Shown here piece after piece: positions 9,300 to 19,002 of a stretch of DNA of 64,000 nt (position 1 is its first letter; every line of letters starts with the position of its first letter). Source of the DNA: an uncultured Vampirovibrio sp. (GTDB taxonomy: Bacteria; Cyanobacteriota; Vampirovibrionia; Gastranaerophilales; Gastranaerophilaceae); the NCBI GenBank assembly GCA_910583875.1, contig CAJTXT010000001.1, forward strand, positions 496,001 through 560,000, written 5' to 3'. The position numbers and the translations under genes are program-made. A model generated the notes under the pieces. It ran no database searches and was not told the origin of the DNA. It saw nothing but the letters and a program-made list of their open reading frames with translations.

Positions 9300-9397
9300 G
9301 TCATGCTGAACTTGTTTCAGCATCTGAGGATTTTATAATTAGTCGTTTAATAAATATATTACAAGTTAGTAAGATGCTGAAACAAGTTCAGCATGAC
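9300..9397. repeat. Inverted pair of REP-like hairpins
   Basis: At 9300 the hairpin GTC-ATGCTG-AACTTGTTT-CAGCAT-CT reads forward, and at 9369-9397 the same unit reads in reverse (AAGATGCTGAAACAAGTTCAGCATGAC). Together they form a paired element in the 290-nt gap between the kinase-like gene and pnuC. Nothing else is seen in this gap. Confidence 0.9.
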
Positions 9398-9462
9398 ATT
9401 TTTAGCTCAAGGATGGGCAATTCTTATTATTTCAATGCAAAATTATAAACAAATTCTCTAAT

Positions 9463-10152
9463 TTAATTATTTTTTAATTCTTTCTGCCAATTTTTTAAAA
9501 AATAAATTGATAAGATTAAATATACAAACCACATCAAAATAGTTGCAAAACAATTTGACCCGTTAATATATGCATAAATCCACATTATCAAAGATAATAG
9601 ATTAACAAAAAACCAAATATACCATTGTTCTATGCATCTTTTAACTGTTAATAACTGTCCAAGAATAGAAAAAATTGTTGTACTTGCATCTAAAATTGGT
9701 TTCGAATCTCCGCTATATCGTAAAATAACTGATAATAATATTGTTAAAATAAGACCTAATATTGAATATATTACTCTTTCTTTATTCGATAAAAATGTTT
9801 TTTCTATTTCTTGTCTTTCTTTCTTTAAATGTTTTTTCCACTTAAATATTCCAACTATTTCCATTGGAAGATAATATAAAGCATAAAGTAAAAGATTGCC
9901 ATAAAATCCATTTATAAAAGCTAAATAACAATAACAAAAAGTTCCGGTTACACCAATAAAATAACAAGAAATTCTGCCTTTTCCTGCTAATATTGTATAA
10001 CTTATTCCGCAAATCGCACTTAAAAGGGCTATTTTACTATCTTTTAAAAAGATAGATATTGAAATTATAAGAACAATAACCAACGGAAAAAATATTCGCT
10101 CATATTTTCCAAAATTTTCAAATTCTTTTTTTATAAAATCAATTATATTCAT
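9463..10152 (-). CDS. pnuC: PnuC-family nicotinamide riboside transporter
   Basis: A 229-aa polytopic membrane protein with about seven hydrophobic helices. The pattern WKKHLKK after the middle helices, ILDASTTIFSILGQLLTVKRCIEQWYIWFFVN and the terminal helix WFVYLILSIYFLKNWQKEL fit PnuC, which imports nicotinamide riboside by facilitated diffusion for NAD salvage. In this family the substrate pocket involves the W/N-rich helix here represented by EQWYIWFFVN. The start ATG sits just before an amphipathic N-terminus. No NadR or kinase gene is adjacent, so the exact vitamin substrate is inferred from the family. Confidence 0.88.
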   Translation of the reverse strand: MNIIDFIKKEFENFGKYERIFFPLVIVLIISISIFLKDSKIALLSAICGISYTILAGKGRISCYFIGVTGTFCYCYLAFINGFYGNLLLYALYYLPMEIVGIFKWKKHLKKERQEIEKTFLSNKERVIYSILGLILTILLSVILRYSGDSKPILDASTTIFSILGQLLTVKRCIEQWYIWFFVNLLSLIMWIYAYINGSNCFATILMWFVYLILSIYFLKNWQKELKNN

Positions 10153-10239
10153 ATTAAAATTATAAAATAAATTAAAATTGTTTTAACAAATTATTTTATT
10201 TTTGATGTTTTTGTAATCAGATATCTATAGATAATTAAT

Positions 10240-11313
10240 ATGAAAATTAATAACAATATAACAAATAATAATCCTCATTTTAAAGGTATATGGAACAATA
10301 AAGCAGTTCTTAAAGGTTTAGAAACAATTTCTGACCATGGAACAACATTTGTTGCTGCAACTACTTTAGCAATGGCAGTTGGTGCAAGGCCTTTAGCTAT
10401 TGCATTAACACCTGATGTAAAAAAAGAAAATAAACAATATGCTGCAACAAATTCAATAGCTTCTGGATTAATAAAATTTGGTATGGTTGAAGCTATTGCA
10501 ATTCCTGTTGAAAATGCTTTAAAAAAAATTGATAAAACTCCTGAAAGATTTCTAAAACCTGAAACTATAAAAAACTTACAAGGAAATGCAAAATCTTTAG
10601 CAGAATCTAAAAGCTATAAATTCGGAACCCAATTTTTAAAACAAAGTACAAACTTTATAACAGCAATACCTAAAGCTATGCTTACCGTGGCTTTAATTCC
10701 GGTAATTATGAATAAATTCTTTGGAAAAAAGAAAGAAGAACAAAAAGAAAACAAAAATACTTCTGATTTTATTTATAATACATACAACCCCGTTTTTTCT
10801 GATGATTTCCAGAAAACAAGAACAAATTCACCTTCTTTTAAAGGACTTATTACTGATAAAACAGCAAAAGGAATAGGAAAACTTATTAATACAAATACCT
10901 TTCAAAATGCAGCAAAGAAATTCAGCCCTAAAGATGCAGATATTGCAAGAAATATGTCTATGGCTACAGACCTACTTCTAACCGCATCTTTTATTCATAG
11001 AACAACAAAAAATGATAAAATTGAAAAAGAAAGAAAAAATGTTCTTATATATAATAATGTTATTTCAACTGGTATTACATTATTAGGCGGTGTTGCTATA
11101 GATAATTTTATTAAAAAGAATACAGAAAGCTTTATAAAGAAATTCTCAGAAATTAATAAAAACGACCCAAAACTTAATAAATATATTGAAGGTATCAATA
11201 TTTTAAGACCAACAATGATATTTGCAGTTTTATACTATGGAATACTACCAGTATTTTCAACATATATTTCGGACAAAATAGATAATATAGCTCAAAAGAA
11301 AAATGCAAAATAA
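10240..11313 (+). CDS. Conserved lineage-type membrane-associated protein with two FKG units
   Basis: The 357-aa protein appears to be an internal duplication. The first half opens NNNPHFKGIWNNKAVLKGLE and has hydrophobic stretches TTFVAATTLAMAVGARPLAIAL and LIKFGMVEAIAIPVENALKKI. The second opens NSPSFKGLITDKTAKGIGK, followed by similar stretches (MSMATDLLLTASFI and TGITLLGGVAIDNFIKK). The last hydrophobic helix is PTMIFAVLYYGILPVFSTYI. I know the HFKG/SFKG opening only as a recurring motif in gut Cyanobacteriota proteins of unknown role. No enzyme motif is visible. It lies alone between pnuC and a minus-strand gene. Confidence 0.7.
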   Translation: MKINNNITNNNPHFKGIWNNKAVLKGLETISDHGTTFVAATTLAMAVGARPLAIALTPDVKKENKQYAATNSIASGLIKFGMVEAIAIPVENALKKIDKTPERFLKPETIKNLQGNAKSLAESKSYKFGTQFLKQSTNFITAIPKAMLTVALIPVIMNKFFGKKKEEQKENKNTSDFIYNTYNPVFSDDFQKTRTNSPSFKGLITDKTAKGIGKLINTNTFQNAAKKFSPKDADIARNMSMATDLLLTASFIHRTTKNDKIEKERKNVLIYNNVISTGITLLGGVAIDNFIKKNTESFIKKFSEINKNDPKLNKYIEGINILRPTMIFAVLYYGILPVFSTYISDKIDNIAQKKNAK

Positions 11314-11338
11314 TAAAATCTTCGCTTAAATTGCCAAT

Positions 11339-11369
11339 TAGTAAGATGCTGAAACAAGTTCAGCATGAC
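11339..11369. repeat. Single REP-like hairpin
   Basis: TAGTAAGATGCTGAAACAAG followed by TTCAGCATGAC is one reverse-oriented copy of the dispersed hairpin, lying 3' of the FKG protein gene. No partner copy is visible in this gap. Confidence 0.85.
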
Positions 11370-11421
11370 ACTATGACTATATTTTAGTGCATTTTTTAGT
11401 TTAAACTGCTTTATAAGTTAC

Positions 11422-11943
11422 TTATTTATCTTGTTTATTATCAGTTTCTTTTAACTCTTTAACCATAAGAGCTTTTATAACTCTTGCACCTATATATAAA
11501 CCTGTGCCAATAGCAATAACAGCACCTGCAGTTCCCATAAATGAAACAGCAATTGCGGCAGCTAAAGCAGCCGATAAAACACCAACCTGAAATGAAGTTG
11601 AAGCTCTATCCTGCAATTTTGCTTCTTGTCTTGCCATTGCACTATAATCAGGCTTACTTTCCTTAACCAATTGGTCTTGTGTAAAATTATTCATTGAACC
11701 AAAAGTAGGTGCTTGAGTTGTAACATTTTTTTCAAATAATTTTGGAGCTAGTGTTTCAAGCTTTGCAATTTTACTTTTTACATCATATAAATCTTTTGTA
11801 AGCTGCTTATCTAAAGCAACTCTGTCTGCACTTCTTCTATCTCGACCGGAACGGCGGTCTATAGCTACAGGTATATTTTGTTTTCTTCTATCTTCACTTT
11901 TTTGATATTGCGGATATAGACTTGTTATTCTATACATGCTCAT
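11422..11943 (-). CDS. Hypothetical protein with C-terminal glycine-rich membrane segment
   Basis: The start chosen is the ATG at 11943 (MSMYRITSLYPQYQK), with GAAGGTG about 6 nt upstream; the alternative TTG five codons earlier lies on top of that site. The 173-aa protein has a very basic N-terminus (SEDRRKQNIPVAIDRRSGRDRRSADR), a short helical region, a PTFGSM motif, and one long hydrophobic segment near residues 120-155 (GVLSAALAAAIAVSFMGTAGAVIAIGTGLYIGARVI) with glycine-zipper spacing. No catalytic motif. Probably membrane-associated; role unknown. Confidence 0.65.
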   Translation of the reverse strand: MSMYRITSLYPQYQKSEDRRKQNIPVAIDRRSGRDRRSADRVALDKQLTKDLYDVKSKIAKLETLAPKLFEKNVTTQAPTFGSMNNFTQDQLVKESKPDYSAMARQEAKLQDRASTSFQVGVLSAALAAAIAVSFMGTAGAVIAIGTGLYIGARVIKALMVKELKETDNKQDK

Positions 11944-12083
11944 TTTTATCACCTTCAATTGATATAAATATAAACATGAGATTTTTTGCCACTAACATTT
12001 CATGTAAATTTATTTTAAATCCAAAATTTATTATATCAATAAATCATTATTTTATCACTTATATTTATATATAGGAAAAACAA

Positions 12084-14927
12084 ATGAATGTAACACAAAA
12101 TTATATAAATCCTCCTATGATTATGCCAATGCAGACATTACCTGTGCCCTTACAGGGTAATTTTGCTGCGAATGTTAATAATTTAACAACACTTCCTTCT
12201 GTTTATGCTGCAGGTCAATCTCAATTAAATTCAAACATGCCTGTACCTTATACAAAAATTGCAGAAGTGCCAATTCCGGGTGTAAAAAATTCTGCAAGTA
12301 TTTTCAAACTTGCAAACGGACAAAAAATTGCAATACTTCCTAAAAAAGGTCCAACTTATATAAAAACTACATATAATGTGGGTTCAATGAATGAATCCGA
12401 AAATATAAGAGGTATGAGCCATTATATAGAACATAATCTATTTAATGGAAGCAAGGATTTAGCACCAAAAGAATATGATAAGAAAGTTTCTGAATTAGGC
12501 GGAGGTACAAATGCTTCTACCAGTTTCAGCAGAACCGATTACTATTTATCTCTTCAATTATTAGAAGATAATTCACTTGAAGAAGCTATAAAATTAAATG
12601 CAGCTCAAACTCAGTTTCCAACGTTTCCGCAAGAACAGCTTCAAAAAGAAAAAGAACCTGTAAAGTCTGAAATTGATATGTATTTAGATGATATATATGA
12701 TGTTTCAAACTGTAATGTTTTGAAAAATCTTTTTGGTATAAATACAAATGCTTCTAATTTTATTCTTGGTACAAAAGACAATATAAATTCTTTTACACAA
12801 AATGATGTTTTTGATTATTTTAATACCTGGTACACTCCGGATAATGCAGTAACTGTTATTACCGGTGATGTTAATGTTGATGAAACGATTAATCTAGTTT
12901 CAAAGTATTTTAACAAACAAAATGATTATTCTAGAATTCATCAAAGAAGAAATGAACCCATTACTTACATTAATCAAACAGTAAGAAATGATGTCATAAT
13001 GCCAAATTCAATGAGTTCAAATATTACAATGGGCTTTGCAATACCTGAAGGAACATCTAAAGAAGACAATACAAAAATTAATGCGCTTATGTCTATTTTA
13101 ATGTCAGCAAACTCAAGTTTATCAAAAGCACTTGATAAATATGGTTTATTTGCCGATTTCTATACAGAAAATATGCAAAATAATCCAAATGGCGCTAAAG
13201 CAATAATGTGTAATGTCGGACTTAATGAAGAACAAATTGAAGATGTATTAAAAATTCTTTATGAGGAAATAACAAAAATAGCTAATAATCCTCCTTCACA
13301 AGAAGAACTGGATAGCGTAAAAAGAAAGACAATATATTCACTTAACAACTCTGCAGAATCTTCCGCTGACGCTAATAACATATTAACAAACATGCTTCAG
13401 AAAAATGACTTTAATTATATTCCGGAAGAAATTAACAGAGTTTCTAATATAACACCTCAAGACATTACAAATATTGCAAGAAAATTTCTAGATTTAAATA
13501 AAACCGCTATTTGTGTTGCTCACTCAAAAGAAGCTACAACTCAAAGCATTGCAGAAAACTATAAAAAAGCAAGTTCAGCAGTTCCTTCTTATAATGTATC
13601 ATTTGGTTCTTCTTCAAATGTAAGAAATTCAGTTATATCAGAAGTTCAACAAGTAAGACAATTTAAACTTGCAAATAATGCAGAAACAAAAATTATACCA
13701 TCTTCACCAACAAGCAAATCTACAGTTATGATGGATATAAAGTCTTCAAATTTACCAGATGTTAATTACCCAACACTTCAAGTCTTAGAGCTTTTATTAA
13801 ATAGAGGTAACTTATACAAAGATAATGATTCCATGTTGAAATTACAAGACTCAAAAGATTTCTCAATCATGTTTTCTTGTAATTCAAAAGGCATTGAGGT
13901 ATATTCCGGTTTCTATCCTCAAAATACAGAAGAAGTAATGGGGTTAATAAAAGAAACTCTTATGGCTCCAAACTTCACTCAAGAAGAATTTGAAAGAGCA
14001 AAAAACATAATAAAAGATATAACTCTATCAGAAAATAAAAGTGCAGTTGAAAATTTACATCATGAATTATTTAAAGATGAACAAAGATTTGATTTAAAAG
14101 AAGAACGATTAAAACAAATTGAAAATTTAACGCTGCAAGATATTCAAAATTTATATCTTCAAATAATGAATTCATCTCAGTTAACAGCCTCTATGAGTGC
14201 ACCAATCAATGAGACACCACAGCTTCAAGATATATTTAATTATTCACTTTCCACAGGTTTACCAATGTTTCAGCCTGTAAGTATACCTAACTATAATACA
14301 TATAAACCAATAACACAGGCTAAAACTATTGTTGCAGCAGAAGAAAGCACTCAAGCTTCTGTTGTACAAGCATATACATATAAGAAAGCCGAAAATATTG
14401 ATGATATTGCAAAAATATCTTTATTAAATATTATCTTAGGTTCAGGAATGTCTTCCAGATTATTTACCGATTTAAGAGAAAATGAAAAACTGGCATATAG
14501 TGTTCATTCTGATACTGACTCTCAGAAAGATACAGGAATAATATATATGGCAATAGGCACAACTACTGAAAGCCCTGACCCTAAAGAAGGTTCTCCTGCT
14601 AATATAACAAAATCATTAGAAGGTTTTAACAGAAACGTAAATCTTTTAAAAACAACTAATGTATCACAAAAAGAACTTTCCAATGCAAAAATTTCTTTAA
14701 AAACTTCAATTTTAAATGGACTTGAAACGGATAGCGCAAAATTAGCAGATGCTCATTGCTCAAGTTCCTCTGTATACGGATTAAATTATAATACAGCTTT
14801 ATTAGATGCAATTGATAGAATTACAGCAGAGGATATTAAATCTGCAGCTAATTATATCTTCCAAAATCCACCTGTTACTTCTATTGTTGCAAGTCAAAAA
14901 ACATTAGATACATTAGGTTTGAAATAA
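12084..14927 (+). CDS. Two-domain M16 (insulinase/pitrilysin) zinc peptidase
   Basis: The 947-aa protein holds two M16 modules. The first has the inverted zinc motif HYIEH (H113, E116, H117 counting from the ATG) and a third ligand candidate E196 in PVKSEIDMY. It is followed by WYTPDNAVTVITGDV, typical of the family. The second, non-catalytic module begins after a linker with NVSFGSSSNVRNS (about residue 510) and contains LNIILGSGMSSRLFTDLRENEKLAYSV, the usual R/Y substrate-clamp region. No signal peptide: residues 1-60 are a Pro/Asn-rich extension. M16 proteins of this double form degrade peptides or process precursors; the substrate here is unknown. Monocistronic. Confidence 0.9.
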   Translation: MNVTQNYINPPMIMPMQTLPVPLQGNFAANVNNLTTLPSVYAAGQSQLNSNMPVPYTKIAEVPIPGVKNSASIFKLANGQKIAILPKKGPTYIKTTYNVGSMNESENIRGMSHYIEHNLFNGSKDLAPKEYDKKVSELGGGTNASTSFSRTDYYLSLQLLEDNSLEEAIKLNAAQTQFPTFPQEQLQKEKEPVKSEIDMYLDDIYDVSNCNVLKNLFGINTNASNFILGTKDNINSFTQNDVFDYFNTWYTPDNAVTVITGDVNVDETINLVSKYFNKQNDYSRIHQRRNEPITYINQTVRNDVIMPNSMSSNITMGFAIPEGTSKEDNTKINALMSILMSANSSLSKALDKYGLFADFYTENMQNNPNGAKAIMCNVGLNEEQIEDVLKILYEEITKIANNPPSQEELDSVKRKTIYSLNNSAESSADANNILTNMLQKNDFNYIPEEINRVSNITPQDITNIARKFLDLNKTAICVAHSKEATTQSIAENYKKASSAVPSYNVSFGSSSNVRNSVISEVQQVRQFKLANNAETKIIPSSPTSKSTVMMDIKSSNLPDVNYPTLQVLELLLNRGNLYKDNDSMLKLQDSKDFSIMFSCNSKGIEVYSGFYPQNTEEVMGLIKETLMAPNFTQEEFERAKNIIKDITLSENKSAVENLHHELFKDEQRFDLKEERLKQIENLTLQDIQNLYLQIMNSSQLTASMSAPINETPQLQDIFNYSLSTGLPMFQPVSIPNYNTYKPITQAKTIVAAEESTQASVVQAYTYKKAENIDDIAKISLLNIILGSGMSSRLFTDLRENEKLAYSVHSDTDSQKDTGIIYMAIGTTTESPDPKEGSPANITKSLEGFNRNVNLLKTTNVSQKELSNAKISLKTSILNGLETDSAKLADAHCSSSSVYGLNYNTALLDAIDRITAEDIKSAANYIFQNPPVTSIVASQKTLDTLGLK

Positions 14928-14983
14928 GATAATATTATAGAAATTAGATATTATTATATAAATCAATGCTTTAACCAAAAACT

Positions 14984-15117
14984 GGTAAGATGCTGTGGCA
15001 AACCAGAAATTTTTAGACTAAAGTCTAATCAGCAAGTTGATTAGATGCTGAAACAAGTTCAGCATGACAATTAATAAGTTAACTTGTCATTCCGAATTTA
15101 TTTCGGAATCTTACCAA
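14984..15117. repeat. REP-like repeat cluster downstream of the M16 gene
   Basis: The 336-nt gap 14928-15263 holds three repeat segments. At 14984 is a reverse copy with an expanded loop (GGTAAGATGCTGTGGCAAAC ... to GATTAG). At about 15043-15068 is GATGCTGAAACAAGTTCAGC followed by ATGAC. At 15086-15117 is a forward copy with a different stem, GTC-ATTCCG-AATTTATTT-CGGAAT-CTTACCAA. The last shows compensatory stem change relative to the ATGCTG/CAGCAT form. Confidence 0.88.
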
Positions 15118-15212
15118 TTTAAAATTTATCATTTAATGAATATAATATAAATTATACGCAATTAGACTTTAATTTTCAAAATAGTAATAATACAAATTCA
15201 TGATAACAAATA

Positions 15213-15245
15213 AAAAAACAGACAATTTATAACTGTCTGTTTTTT
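15213..15245 (-). terminator. ftsZ terminator
   Basis: A 12-bp perfect stem AAAAAACAGACA / TGTCTGTTTTTT with a 9-nt loop lies 19 nt beyond the ftsZ stop codon. It ends in T-runs in both directions. Confidence 0.88.
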
Positions 15246-15263
15246 ATTTATTAAGTTAATATC

Positions 15264-16427
15264 CTATTTTTTCAAAAATTCAGGAATATCAAGAATATTA
15301 TTAGCAAATTCATTAGCTGCTTTTGTAACTTTTGGAGAAGGATTAGCTCCGCCTGCAAATAAATCCATAGCACCTAAAGTTTTTGCCTGTTGTTCTTGTT
15401 CAAAGTTATCTACTTGGTTTTTCTTTAACTCAAAACCTGTAGCAATAACTGTAATTTGAATTTCTCCTTGAATTCTGTCATCAATTACAGAACCAAAATG
15501 AACTGTTGCATCTTCTGAAACTGCATCATGAATAACTTGAGCAGCATCTGTAACTTCAAATAATGTCATATCAGGACCGCCTGTAACATTCATAATGATA
15601 CCGGAAGCACCATTAATAGAAGTTTCAAGTAATGGAGAATTAATAGCAGATTTAGCAGCTTCTAAAGCTCTGCCTTCACCAGTACCACGACCGATACCCA
15701 TTAATGCAGAACCAGATGATTCCATTACGCTTCTTACATCGGCAAAGTCAACGTTAATCATACCTGGAACTGTAATAATATCAGAAATACCTTGAACACC
15801 TCTTAAAAGAACTTCGTCAACAACTTGGAAAGCTTCTCTCATTGTTGTTCTACGGTCAACTACTTCTAACAATTTATCATTAGGGATAACAATTAAAGCA
15901 TCAACTGTTTCTTTTAATTTTTCAAGACCTTGAAGCGCTTGGTTCATTCTTTTTTTGCCTTCAAAACCAAAAGGTTTTGTAACAACACCAATAGTCAATG
16001 CACCTAATTCTTTAGCAATTCTTGCTACAACAGGAGCAGCACCTGTACCTGTACCACCGCCCATGCCGGCTGTAACAAATACCATATCTGCCTTACCGAT
16101 AGCATTAACAATTTCATCTCTTGTTTCTTCAGCAGATTTTTCACCTTTTTCAGGGTTACCACCTGCACCAAGTCCATTTGTTAACTTGCTGCCAATTCTT
16201 ATTTTATTTTCAGCCAATGACATTTCAAGAACTTGAACATCTGTATTCATTGCCCAAAATTCAACTCCGCCAAGACCTGCTTTTATCATACGGTTAACAG
16301 CGTTGCCGCCGCCGCCGCCAACACCAATAACTTTAATATCTGCAGGTGTTCCGCCTACTTGTGTAGGAGTTGAGTTATTATTACTGGTTTCCTTTTTGCC
16401 AAAAATATCTGGAACAAAATTTTCCAC
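15264..16427 (-). CDS. ftsZ: Cell division GTPase FtsZ
   Basis: Tubulin-like GTPase that forms the division ring. The 387-aa length is typical. The N-terminal linker is followed by IKVIGVGGGGGNAVNRM, the tubulin signature GMGGGTGTGAAPVVA, the T7-type loop region NVDFADVRSVM, and the C-terminal peptide DIPEFLKK that binds FtsA/SepF-type anchors. The gene stands apart from any dcw cluster; its neighbours here are the M16 peptidase and an unknown protein. The start ATG at 16427 lies within a purine-rich stretch. Confidence 0.98.
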   Translation of the reverse strand: MENFVPDIFGKKETSNNNSTPTQVGGTPADIKVIGVGGGGGNAVNRMIKAGLGGVEFWAMNTDVQVLEMSLAENKIRIGSKLTNGLGAGGNPEKGEKSAEETRDEIVNAIGKADMVFVTAGMGGGTGTGAAPVVARIAKELGALTIGVVTKPFGFEGKKRMNQALQGLEKLKETVDALIVIPNDKLLEVVDRRTTMREAFQVVDEVLLRGVQGISDIITVPGMINVDFADVRSVMESSGSALMGIGRGTGEGRALEAAKSAINSPLLETSINGASGIIMNVTGGPDMTLFEVTDAAQVIHDAVSEDATVHFGSVIDDRIQGEIQITVIATGFELKKNQVDNFEQEQQAKTLGAMDLFAGGANPSPKVTKAANEFANNILDIPEFLKK

Positions 16428-16595
16428 TTATGCGCCCTCTTTTTATTCTATCACTTTTTTTGTTAGCCCGATTTCCATTGTTAGCATGGGTTATATCGTA
16501 TATTAACTATTAACATAGTATTGTAAATTATATAAATAGTAAAGAAAAAAACTTTTAAATATTATAGAAATTTAATATATGTTTATATTAAATCT

Positions 16596-17144
16596 CTATA
16601 TATTTTTACCAACTTTGCCTAATAAGCTTGCTGCATCTGTAAGATTTTTCGCTATATCTGTATATATATGACTTTCTTCTCCATATGGAACTGTTGTATT
16701 TAATAGTTCATCAACATTTTGATTTATATCATTTAATGTGGCAACTGTTTTTTCCAGTTTTTGTTTTTTTTGTTTCAAGAAAAAATAATTTATTAATGGA
16801 GTTGAAGTCATAAAGAAATTTATTGCATTCTTAACTCTTTCAGAAAAAGCATGCTTTTCTTTTTTAATAAAGAAATTCTCATTTTGTTCATTTGGTAAAT
16901 TTGGAGTTTCTTCTATTTCATCCGGCAGGTAGTCTGTATCAATTGTATTTAATCTTTTATTTTTTCTCTTTTTTCTTATTGGAGAAGTTTGATTTTTTAC
17001 AATTGATTTTGAAGAAAATTCAGACGCAAAAATATTAGCATTAGTTAAAATATTTTCATTATCTATTGCCATATTTATCGTATTTCCGGTATTTTTTGTG
17101 TAAAAACTCACCGGCTGATTTAAACTGCTTCCTGAAATTTCCAT
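16596..17144 (-). CDS. Hypothetical protein, 182 aa
   Basis: The start is the ATG at 17144 (MEISGSSLNQPVSFYTKN), with AGGG about 8 nt upstream; a TTG nine codons earlier is also open but has no site. A VSFY motif near residue 12 recalls the N-terminal VSF motifs of neighbouring proteins. The middle is charged and disordered, with a basic run (IRKKRKNKRLN). The C-terminal third has an amphipathic helical part (NAINFFMTSTPLINYFFLKQKKQKLE). It lies 64 nt downstream of the radical SAM gene and may be the last gene of that operon or a separate unit. No known family. Confidence 0.6.
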   Translation of the reverse strand: MEISGSSLNQPVSFYTKNTGNTINMAIDNENILTNANIFASEFSSKSIVKNQTSPIRKKRKNKRLNTIDTDYLPDEIEETPNLPNEQNENFFIKKEKHAFSERVKNAINFFMTSTPLINYFFLKQKKQKLEKTVATLNDINQNVDELLNTTVPYGEESHIYTDIAKNLTDAASLLGKVGKNI

Positions 17145-17208
17145 ACAAGTTTCCCTATTTTGATTATACAAGCAGTTATATTATTTTTTTACCGTTTAAA
17201 TGTATGAT

Positions 17209-19002
17209 TTAATTGTTCTTTATTTTATTTTTCGCATTATTAATCAAGAATTTATAAAATATATTTAAAATCTTTTTTATATTTTTATTTTCAAAGAAAT
17301 AAAAAACGAAACTTTTCATAATTTTAAATCTCATCTTTCCATATTTTGCAATATATAAAAACACCCATGACCATACTAGACTCATATTTGTAGTTGTTTT
17401 CATAATTTTATTTATTGCCTTAATTATATGTTCTTTCTGCTTTATATAATCATCTGAAATATTCATTAAATTCTTATAATAAATTTGTTTCTCTTTTAAT
17501 AAACTTCCATCAAGAAATAATAAATCTTTAATTGCCATTATTTCATCTATATTTTTATGATTTTCTTTTATAAAATTTAAATTCTCTGTCATTTCCATTA
17601 TTGTTTCAGTTGGAAAACCCAAAATCAAATAAACAAAATTATAAATACCCGCTTTTTTTGAAGCTTTTAAAACAAGCTTTGCTGTCTCAACATTTGTACC
17701 TTTATTTATATAATCGCAAATTCTTTGTGAAGCACTATCAAGTCCCCAGTGTATAATAATGCAGCCTGATTTTTTCATTTTTTTTAATACTTCAAAAGTA
17801 AATTCCTTTTCAAGGCGGGCATATAAATTATATTTTATATTGAGTTTTTTCTTTATTAATAAATCTGCAACCTTTTCTAAATATTTAGGATGCAGAGCAT
17901 TATCCCAAAATGCAAAATATTTCGTTTTATATTTTTTTGATAAATATTCAATCTCATTAACAAAGTTCTCTGCGCTTTTTATTCTGTATTTTTCATTATT
18001 ATTAGAACATGTACAATATATACATTTACCCCAATAGCAAGAATAAGTAGTTGAAATACGGACAGGCAATATAATTTCCGGTAACAAATAATCTTCTTTT
18101 TTATAACCGGTAAAAGATTGAAACGGTAAATTATTAATATTACCCAATTTCTCAGTTTTGTTATATTTTAATTCTCCATTTTGCAAATATAACAAGTTAC
18201 TTACATTTTCGATTGAAATTTCATTTTCTAAATATTTTATGATATCTATAACAGTTTGTGTGCTATCTCCAATAGAAATAGAATCAAAGAAAACACCAAA
18301 TAAATCTTGAACATTAGCAATTATTCTATATCCGGATTCAAAAAAATTCCCGCCAATATTTATATGTATCTTTTTATTTTTTTGTTTAAGAATATAAGAT
18401 AAAAATAATGCGGATATTAAATCTTCTTCTTGTGTTATTTGTATACCGACTATATTTGGATTTTTATGCAAAATATATTCAGCTTGTTCTTTATAAAAAC
18501 TCTTCAAATAATTTAAAGAACTTTCCATTAAGAAAAATAAATTTTCAAAATTTATACTTCTATTACTTTCTTCATATATTAAATGAAAATCAAATAAAAC
18601 TGATTTTTCTTTCATGACAGTAATAAGATTTATATAGTAATAATAATAAGCATATTCAGACATAAACTTTGCATCTTTTAGTAATTTTCTAAAAGTATTA
18701 AAGTTTTGGTAATTTTTTTGAAACCATAAATGATTTTTATAGTATATCGGCTGTCGCAATAACATTTTTTCTTTTAAAGAAAGAGGTAAATCATTCTTTT
18801 TAATGTTTTTAAAAAAGTTGTTCAATGAGTCTGAATATTGTAAAAACTCATCAATATTCAAATTTTTTGTATATATTGCCTCTAAATTTATATATTCACA
18901 TTCAATTTTTCTTTCTTCCAAAACACCAATTAATGAAGGAATTCCGGGTAATGGCGCAATATCCATAACACATGAAACAGGTTTTAAAAATATATATTTC
19001 AT
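17209..19002 (-). CDS. B12-binding-type radical SAM protein
   Basis: The 597-aa protein opens with a Rossmann-like part (PLPGIPSLIGVLEERKIECEYINLEAIY), and NPNIVGIQITQEEDLISALFLSYIL plus IHINIGGNFF are typical of the cobalamin-binding domain of class B radical SAM enzymes, though the DxHxxG base-off motif is absent. The cluster-binding segment near residues 321-329 reads CYWGKCIYC, a C-x4-C-x2-C spacing rather than CxxxCxxC; widened spacing is known in peptide-modifying B12-type families. IIHWGLDSASQRICDYINKGTN and LILGFPTET follow in order. It overlaps the upstream ATP-grasp gene by 4 nt. A role in modifying the 56-aa peptide encoded just upstream is inferred from context. Confidence 0.85.
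   Translation of the reverse strand: MKYIFLKPVSCVMDIAPLPGIPSLIGVLEERKIECEYINLEAIYTKNLNIDEFLQYSDSLNNFFKNIKKNDLPLSLKEKMLLRQPIYYKNHLWFQKNYQNFNTFRKLLKDAKFMSEYAYYYYYINLITVMKEKSVLFDFHLIYEESNRSINFENLFFLMESSLNYLKSFYKEQAEYILHKNPNIVGIQITQEEDLISALFLSYILKQKNKKIHINIGGNFFESGYRIIANVQDLFGVFFDSISIGDSTQTVIDIIKYLENEISIENVSNLLYLQNGELKYNKTEKLGNINNLPFQSFTGYKKEDYLLPEIILPVRISTTYSCYWGKCIYCTCSNNNEKYRIKSAENFVNEIEYLSKKYKTKYFAFWDNALHPKYLEKVADLLIKKKLNIKYNLYARLEKEFTFEVLKKMKKSGCIIIHWGLDSASQRICDYINKGTNVETAKLVLKASKKAGIYNFVYLILGFPTETIMEMTENLNFIKENHKNIDEIMAIKDLLFLDGSLLKEKQIYYKNLMNISDDYIKQKEHIIKAINKIMKTTTNMSLVWSWVFLYIAKYGKMRFKIMKSFVFYFFENKNIKKILNIFYKFLINNAKNKIKNN

Noticed and set aside
15595..16506. Three plus-strand frames opposite ftsZ
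   Set aside because: They are antisense shadows of a certain gene, Pro/Ser/Ile-rich, with no ribosome site or family similarity.
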